The position numbers and the translations under genes are program-made. Below, piece by piece: positions 47,101-56,100 of a DNA stretch of 64,000 nt. This DNA is from Tridacna crocea (taxonomy: Eukaryota > Mollusca > Bivalvia > Cardiida > Cardiidae). Where the stretch lies: positions 52,254,962-52,318,961 of the forward strand of contig OX031062.1 in assembly GCA_943736015.1 (NCBI GenBank). Direction: 5' to 3'. Position 1 is the stretch's first letter; each line of letters begins with the position of its first letter. A model generated the notes under the pieces. The model did no database searches, was not told where the DNA came from, and saw only the letters and a list, made by a program, of their open reading frames with translations.

Positions 47101-50100
47101 ACTTTCTTTCCGGCGAATTTTCGCCTCTCACCTCTGCTAAAGCATGTGAGAAAAGTAGTCGGTGGCTTTGGAAAGAAAGAAGTGTAAGTATCGCTGTGAG
47201 AAAGCCAGGAAACACATGTGCGTCACCGACCGCCATGATATGACCTTAGCTGTTAAAGTGGCGTTAAACCCCAATACAACCAACCATCACATTAACCCTT
47301 TACCACACAATGTCGACATTTAAAGACCCTGACGAAAAAGCTATTTTAAAACATTGTGGGAAAAGGAGAAAATGCTGGTAACAAGCATTTTCTCCTTTTC
47401 TTAAAAAGTTTTCTACCCGATCAAAGAAATACTGCACCATTTGAGCCACATTGAAATTGTTGTTGTTAACCTCTTGAATTAGCTATTTCATGATGCAAAT
47501 CCTGGCTTAGTTTTTCAGGAAGCAGTCATAAGTTGGTATAAGCTGTGAGAACTTTTTGAATAATGAATACAAAAATAATATGGTTTAAATTGAAATATTG
47601 CAGTTCAAGAAAAATATAAAACTGTCATTCAAGTTGATCCATATTTTACAAGGATGTTTTCTGTTATCTCGTAGGCTTCATGTGAAAGTAGTCTTATTGG
47701 GACGTCTTTGATGTAATCTGAGGGTTTCATGGATTCTTTCTGTCAGACTTCCAAAGAAAAAGGAATTCATAGTCATGTATTGTTAGGTCACTTATTCTCT
47801 AATACCAAACATGTGACTGTCTTATTAGTCCTGAAGAAAAAGCCTTACTGAAACATTGTAGGAAAAAAAGAAATGTTAGGGACAAGCATTGTCTTATTTT
47901 TGCACAACCATAGACAAAATTGTCACTCAAACCATATTTAACTCTTTACAAAATGACAAAATTATAGACTGGTCCAAATTGAATGCATTTACAGACAACA
48001 AAATAAAATGTGACTGAAAAGTTGAAGTTTGGTTTGGGAAAGGTAGAAAACATTGTGGAAAAAGGAGAAAATGCTGGTTACCAAAATGTTTTCTACCCTT
48101 CACAAATTTTCAGTCACTTATATTTTGTCGTCTGTAAATGCTTTCAATTTGGACAAGCCTAAAATAGTGTTGTTTGGTAATGAGTTAAGTAGTTACATGT
48201 ATGATATTAATTAAGTCGCACGTTTGTCAAAACGTTCGACTTTTTGCGATGAGCTCGAGGAGCTCAGGGTGAGTTGGGGGGTGTCTATAGTGGGTTGAAG
48301 AATCATGAAAAAAATTGGATCAAAAACGTCGTATATACTTCATAAACGAGGTGCAGTTACTCTGCTTTAAACCCAATCGCTGTAGAACTACTTTTTCTTT
48401 GGTATGTCTGGAATTTGTTCTTTATGATGGGACTGGACCCGGTAACTCATATAACTCATATACCTACGCTAGAAAAAGGAGAACGTGACTCAAATTTTAA
48501 TTTAAAAAAAATGCGGTTATTTTGTATATCATGTGAAAATTTAACATCTATCTTTGTTTAGATGGGTAAAGAAAACACAATTCAGCTAAGATATCCCCCA
48601 TCAGTGCTTAATGTGAGTTTAAAAGGGATCGCGGATTAATATGGCTTATCGAGAGCACTTTACTGTAAATATTCATGTATTATCGAGACCGGTAGAGCTT
48701 CGCTTATAAAGGTGGAATTTCGGACTCGAGTGATGTCATTTGAAATCAACTCTTTTAAACCATGCAAACCATGAATTCAGGGTTAAATATCGTAAAACTC
48801 GCTCTAAATTTGAAAATTTGTTTCGTTCCGCAGCTTTGACCTAGTTTGTAACGTACGTCTCGGATGAAACACCCCAAACCACTCGAATACCCCAAAACAC
48901 CCAAAAACTATTCCATTACACATCAAAAAACTTCTGTAACATATAAAACTGCATGCGAAACGCTTACATACACGATTTTATGGAAATCAGACATGAACTT
49001 TTGCTATCAGTTCTAGTATTTTAGGTCTTTGATCAGCTTAAGTTTGAAGTACAAAATTGTACTTTGATTAAGAAAATGCAAATGGCGGACGGGATAGAAA
49101 ACAAACGCATATAACGATTAACACCAGTAAAGTTAAAATGTTGATTACTGCATTTGTTCGGACCCCAAAAGAGTGGCGACAAGGATATTGCATCCCCTCC
49201 GTATACAGTAAATACAACATGAAATGTGGAACGCAAGGTAATACCCCCATTCCACTAGGCCGCGATCTAAGGCGCTCTGTGCGCTCATACAGAGCGCCGT
49301 TGATCGCCTCAGATCGCTGCCGGATTGGTGATTATGAGGACAATCCCGCTCAGATAACAACCAGATGACGCTCCGCTGGCGATCAAGTAACGACCATTGA
49401 GATCCGATAGCGATTGAACAGTACATAGTCACTATCGTAGCCTCGCTAGGTGTTGCGACCTTATGCGACCTGTTTTCGCTCCATTAGCGACCCGAGGCTT
49501 TGACCCTCCTTTCGCTCCTTCTCCTGGGTGGCATACTGTAGTTGACTGAAGAATTTATTGTACCTACACCAGGTGGTCTCCAAATGCGAAATGATGATAT
49601 GATGACTTTGTAGGATTAAGGTCCCTCTGTGCTCGAGGCATATATGGTATGGACCATTAGAGAAAAAGAATCAGATACAAGGAAATCCGGGCACAAGCCC
49701 CGAACTCTTCTTCAAATATACCTCCTTTGTTCCTTAACGTGCCCAGTGTAAAGCACCGATACACGCGAGTCCACCTCGTGGGAAACACAAGGTGTCTCAG
49801 AAAGGTCCTGGTTGGGCCGGGTATCGAACTTCGGGCCTCAGGATTGAAAGTCCAGCGTTTTACCACTGCACTACCGGTCTGAGAGACAGACACCCTGTTA
49901 TGTAGTCCTCCAAAAGCGCGATCGGAGCGCCATCATATCGCCACTTGATCGTAATTGAGCGCTATCCTATCGCCACTTGATCGTAACAGAGCGCAATCAT
50001 ATCGCCACTTGATCTCAACGGAGCGCTACTGCATCTCTGATGGTCGCTATCGGATCACATTGGAGCGCAATGACCGGCATACTGGAGGAACATTTGCGCT

Positions 50101-53100
50101 CTTGAGCGATCCGATAGCGCTCCATTTACGATGTTTACGTTCAAGTTGCGTTTCGATAGCGATTTAAGTGATTGAGTAGCGATGTGACGGCGTTCTGAAC
50201 AGAGCGCCAGGGATCTTTGTGCAAGGGAGTAGACTGGTGGCGATCTAGGCGATCTGGGGGATCCGTTAAAGATCTGTTAGCGTGCTTGGCGTTCTTGACG
50301 CTCTGCATGGCGATCTACGGCGCTCCATCAGAGCGCCGTGGATCGCGGCCTAGTGGAATGGGGGTATAAAATACAGCAATTACGACCGTACATTGACAGT
50401 TGCACTGTTGAGGGGTTTACAGTCAAAACGTACTCAAACCAAAACGTACCCAAGTCAAAACGTACCCGAATGGAGTCAAAACTTAACCAAATGAAGTCTA
50501 AACCTACCCAAGTGGAGTCAAAACGTACCCAATGTGTAGTCAAAATGAACACATGATTTTTATAGTATTTCTAACTTCAATTTGTGTAAAAATTAATAGA
50601 AATTACGTATTCGTCATCATGACGATTTATATAACTCTTGCTTTATTTTGAATTTGCCTTACATGATTAAAACCAATGATGAAACTTATTTAACAATAAA
50701 CATAGCGAAGTCAATCAAATGCTTAGTGATAAAATCACTTTTTTCTTTCTATTTTTTTTTTAAGGAAGATAAAGTTACTATTAATGAAAAAAAAAAAAAA
50801 AGCATATTGAATACTTCAAAAATATTTATCCATCATTATAAAAATATGTTTTATATATGAAAAAAAAAAAAAAAAAACATAAGCATCAGCACATTTAAAG
50901 AAATGATATAACAGAAAAATGTGATACATTAATTACATTGTTTGGAAAGCAAAGATACAATTTCAACACTCAAAAAGAGTGTAACAAATTTAATGTGGTG
51001 ATTAACCCATTACCACACAATCCCTAGTTTCGACTACCCTGAGAAAGAATTTGATACAATAATTACATTGTTTGGATAGCAAAGATACAATTTCAAAACT
51101 CAAAAAGAGTGTAACAAATTTGATGTGGTGATTAACCCATTACCACACAATCCCTAGTTTCGACTACCCTGAGAAAGAAGCCTTTAGAACACATTGTGGG
51201 AAAGGGAAAAAAATGCATTTTCTCCTTTTCCCACAATTTTTTCTAACCTTCACAAAACAAATTTCAAATTTTCTGTCACTTTTATTTTGTCGTCTGCAAA
51301 TGCTTTCAATTTGACAAGCCTAAAATTGGGCTGGTCTGGTAATGAGTTAAACTAATTATTCACAATGGTCTTTAACCTGTTGTAGATTGCATAGTTATTA
51401 ATTACTTTGCAAATATTTTTTATAATTTGAGAGTCAGTTTGGTTGAGATGAAAAACCTTCGGACTGTTTTTTCAGCTAACCTGAGCACAACATGCTCAAG
51501 GGAAGCTTTTAGGATCACCTGGTGTCTGTCATCCGTCATGCGTCATCAACAATTCTTTAAACATCAATTCCTCCAAAACCGCTGGACCAATATGGACCAA
51601 ACTTGGCTGGAATGTTCCTTGGGAGGTCCTCTTTGAAAATTGTTCACAGAATTTGATTACGTCAAAAGTTTTGGTTGCCATGGCAACCAAACAGTTTTCT
51701 AAGAAATTCTTTAAAAATCTTCTTCTCTGAAACAGCTGGCCAGATTTTAAAATAATTTCACAGAGATGTTCCTTAACGTAGTGGACCCGTAATAGAAAAC
51801 AGCTATTTCCACTATAATATTACCCTAGAAAATTTGCTAAGATTAAAAATGAGCACTATTGTACTACTTTCACCGAGCCACTTTTTCTTTTTTGTCCTTC
51901 CTAGAATTATCATTTATAAATCTATAACTACTATAATTTCATTACAAATGGATATGATAATTACCTCCCTTTTCTGGAAACTAACAAAATTATCAACAAA
52001 TAATTTCAAGACGGACCCCGAAGGAATTTCTGTTCGGTCAAAAATGTGCAATAGTATCATATCTGTACAAAATATGTCTTATCAACTGTCCAGAAATTTT
52101 ATGCCATGCTGCACTATGCTTATTACGGGTCCACTACCTTAAGTGACCCTTTCCAAAACTTTTTCGTGAAATTTTGATCAGTCAAGAAACATGACTCTGG
52201 TGAATGGGGGCTATTTGCACTATACAGGAATGAAGAAATTCTAAAAAATTCTTCTTCTCAGAAACCACTGGTCATATTTTGAAATAATTTCTCAGGGATG
52301 TTCTATGGGTGACCCTTTTCAAAAATTGTTTGCGAAATTTCAATCCGTCAAGAAACATGGCTCTGGTGAATGGGGGCTACTTGTACTTATATGGACATGC
52401 AGAAATTCTTGAAAATTCTTACTTCTCTGAAATGGCTGATCAGATATTGAAAAAAGTTCACAGAGATGTTCCTTGGGTGACCCTTTTAAAAACTTGTTCG
52501 CGAAATTTTGATTTGCCAAGAAACATGGCTCAGGTGAATTGGGGCTACTATATGGAAATGAAGAATTTCTTGAAAATTCACCTTCTCTGAAACCCATGAT
52601 CAGATTTTAAAATAATTTCAAAGCAATCTTCCTTGGGTGACCATTTTCAAAAATGTTTTCGAAATTCTGATCCATCAAGAAACATGGCTCTGGTAAATGG
52701 GGTCCACTTGCACTATTCGGACATGAAGAAATTCTTGAAAATTCTTCTTCACTGAAATGGTTGGTCAGATTTTGAAATGATTTCACAGAGATGTCCCTTA
52801 TGTGTCCCTTTTCAAAAATTGTCAAGTGCTAGCATCGGTATGCAGTGGCACTGTTTCAGTAAGTTCCAAGTAATAGAGGTGACCAATGACATACATTTAA
52901 TATTGTTTTGGGTATATTATGTCAGGCTATATGCCAACATTGATATATTAAAGAAAAAGAAAAATGAAAAGATCTAACTTGGTGGGAAGCTGCCTATTAC
53001 AAGTAACTGCATTTGCTCAAGTAAATTGCAGACTAGTCAAAATCGAAGAATTGCTGAAAACTAATCAAATTTGACTACACCATTAAATTTGAGTCTAATT

Positions 53101-56100
53101 GGAAGAAAACCTTGAGTAAAAAAAAATGAGTTTTTCTTTCTTTCAGCTCTGTTTTCCAAAGCTGTTTGAATTACTTAAAAGCAAGATTGTCCTGTAAAAG
53201 GGTGATGACCATCTATCAGTCCCAAAATATCAAGGTTTCACCATTAGTGCGACTTTCAGGACCTTCAGTCCTTTGATTTTTCATTTCAGCCTCAACCACC
53301 ACATCTTCTAAATCATCAGAAGGAGATGAAAGCACGATTAAGTTCAGACACCCTGACCTCCTCAAATCAAGGGTTAGTTTTGTTATACACCCCCACAACA
53401 AACTGGAGGGGGGTATACTGGAATCGCCATGGCTCTCTGTCGGTCTGTCTGTCCATCCGTCTGTCCACAGACACAAATTTGTGCGGGGCAATACTCCAAC
53501 AGTTTTTAGCTCCACTGGCCAAAGGCCAGTAGGCTTATGTCATGGCCCAATGTACGTTGTGCATCCATGCGTGCTGCGTGCATTAACTTTTATTTCAAAC
53601 ATCTTCTCTGGAACTATCCATCCAAATTTGATGAAAATATACAGAAAAAGTCCTGCCATGGTCCTCTTTAGAATGTCTTGAAAGAAATTGATTCCTTCAA
53701 ACGCTCTGGTTTCAATGGCAACAAAATTGAACAAAAAAATTAACATTTTTAAAAATCTTTTTCTCTGACACCACAAGGCCCAGGGCTACTGAATTTTGCA
53801 TGTTGCTTTATCTAATGGATCTTTAACAAGTTTGTTCATATTATAGGCCTGGATTAAAAAATTGGCTCCACTCCTGGGATCACAAGTTTAACATGGGCTT
53901 CCATATGTAGTCTCTTCAATTTAAACATTAATCAAGGGAAGTAACTCTTGTTATAAAGGGTTTTTTCCAAGAACTTTATCTTTGATGCCAATGAATAAAC
54001 CTGGTTGTATTGCATGACAGTGTTCATTGATTTCAAGAGCCCTCTTTCTCAGGGTTATGAACACTTCAATTTGTGTGATAAAGGGTTGAAAAGCCAGTGG
54101 AGCGATACAGGGACATCATGGCCCTCTTGAACTCAAATTTACACACAGGGTTCCTATATATTATGAAGTTGTGCATGTGCAATTTTCATGACCCTGCTGC
54201 TATTCATTGCGGAATTACGCCCCCCCCCCTTTAAACTTTTTTCAACTCATACTTTTTTACTTACCCATTCTGCATTCTGTGACAAAGACCTATTTTTGTG
54301 ACAAGGAGCTGCTGAAGCGGGGTATAATCACTTTTAGTGATAGCTCTTGTTTAGACTGTTTTCATTTCATATTGGGTTATAACTTTTGATCCATGAATTT
54401 AATATTAGATACCAGTCCATACAATTATATCAACTTTACATTTCGTAGTCTAATAAGCTGTGCAATTTTTTTTTTAATTTAACTGTTTTGAAGAGTTGAA
54501 GACGTCTCCGCATGTGATATTCTTCGAAGATTCGACCTGTCTTATATGATGCATCACTAGCCCCAAAAGCGGGCAGACTGTAATATTAAGTGCTATAAAG
54601 TAACAATGGAGAAAATGGTTTTTATCTATACGTTTGAGGAAAAATCAGCCCTGTTTTAGCCCCAGATTTCTCTAAACTGCTGATCATAGCTGAGTGAATC
54701 GTAAGAGGTAGCGTTTTATTGAGTAAACGTTTATTTTAGTTTGAAATTCAAAGTAATGCTTGTCGCGTAGGAAAGTGGTTAGGTTCTGTACCCAGGATGC
54801 CCAAATTAGATAGATGAGTATTTATAGAATGCCATCTAGCGGGAGATAATGGAGTTGAAGAAACTATCGTTGTAGCAGTGGTGTCCTTGTGGTCTGTGTT
54901 GTCATCAACGCCAATGTCATGCATGAACTTTAACATTTTGTAATATCTGTATTATTATGGAAGATATTTACTTCAAATTTGGAATTTCCGCTGAAAATGA
55001 AGCACTTACAGCTAAGGATTTACACCCACGTGCATTCTCCTTTACCACACAACGATGGCTTTTAACAAACCTGAGGAAGAAGCCTTTTGAAAGCATAGTG
55101 GGAAAAGGAGAAAATGCTGGTAACCAGCATTTTCTCCTTTTCCCACAATGTTTTCAGAGGGCTTTTTTCCCCCGGTCATTGAAAGTGGGCATTGTGTGTT
55201 GAAGGGTTAAAGGAAGATAACTCTGAAAATATTTTGGATACAGCTCCCATAGTAAATACTTTTAAAAACTTTGTGATCACATTGGGAAGTCAGTGAAAAA
55301 GAACTCTTCTTTTCTCATGAACAGAGATTGGAGTGGAAAGTGCAGTCCACCTGTACTGATAGCCCGAAGTGGTTTGGCCTCAAATTCTCTAGATGATGTA
55401 TCAACATTGGGCAATATTTCCCCAAGGAAAGCTTATATAGGTAGGTACTGTTGTTACAAATGGGAAATTATAGTTATCGTTGTTATCTCATATAAGCCTA
55501 TACAGTCAGTTTCTAAATACATGTATAGCTTAACATTGACTCTTTGGAATTCACAATTTTTTTATCACATAACCTCCCTTGTTTTCAGTGCAATATAGCA
55601 ATGAAAAATCTTCTTTCTTACACATCATTTTTGACGTCATTTGTACATATTTCATAGAAGTCGATAGGTTTTATGGGTATCACGGACTGCATCTACAGGT
55701 GGTTTTGCATCCTCTGATTGATAATTTGTGAAATACCATTACTTGATAAAAAGAATCTGACCTTTGTTTGTGTTTGAGATAGAATTTAATTACACTTGTC
55801 AAGAAAAAAAGTTACGGCGTTTGAGATAGAATCTTATTAAACTCGTTAAGAAAAATGTTATTGAGCTAGCCAAAGGCTTGCTTAATAACATTTTTTCCTA
55901 GACTTGTTTAAGAAAATACAAGAAATCATTTTATGACTATATTAGTTTTTGTGCTACTGTGGACTAGTGCAAATGAGAATAAAAACGGCAACAGGAAAGC
56001 ATGGATAGGTGCACTGGTTACCACAATATTACTTAAATAATGTTGCAAATGGTGTTAACCCTTTACCACACAATGACGGCTTTTGAACTTGCTGGGAACA

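Larger units (their letters stand above)
51472..52828 (+). mobile_element. Element with ~163-bp tandem units (AGCTAACCTGAGC end)
   Basis: Left end AGCTAACCTGAGCACAACAT resembles that of 39671-41870. Diverged units recur at about 52256, 52421, 52585 and 52748 (CTGAAATGGCTGATCAGAT, GATGTTCCTTGGGTGACCC, CAAGAAACATGGCTCTGGTG). The right end is missing. Split by a MITE at 51777-52138. Confidence 0.75.
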
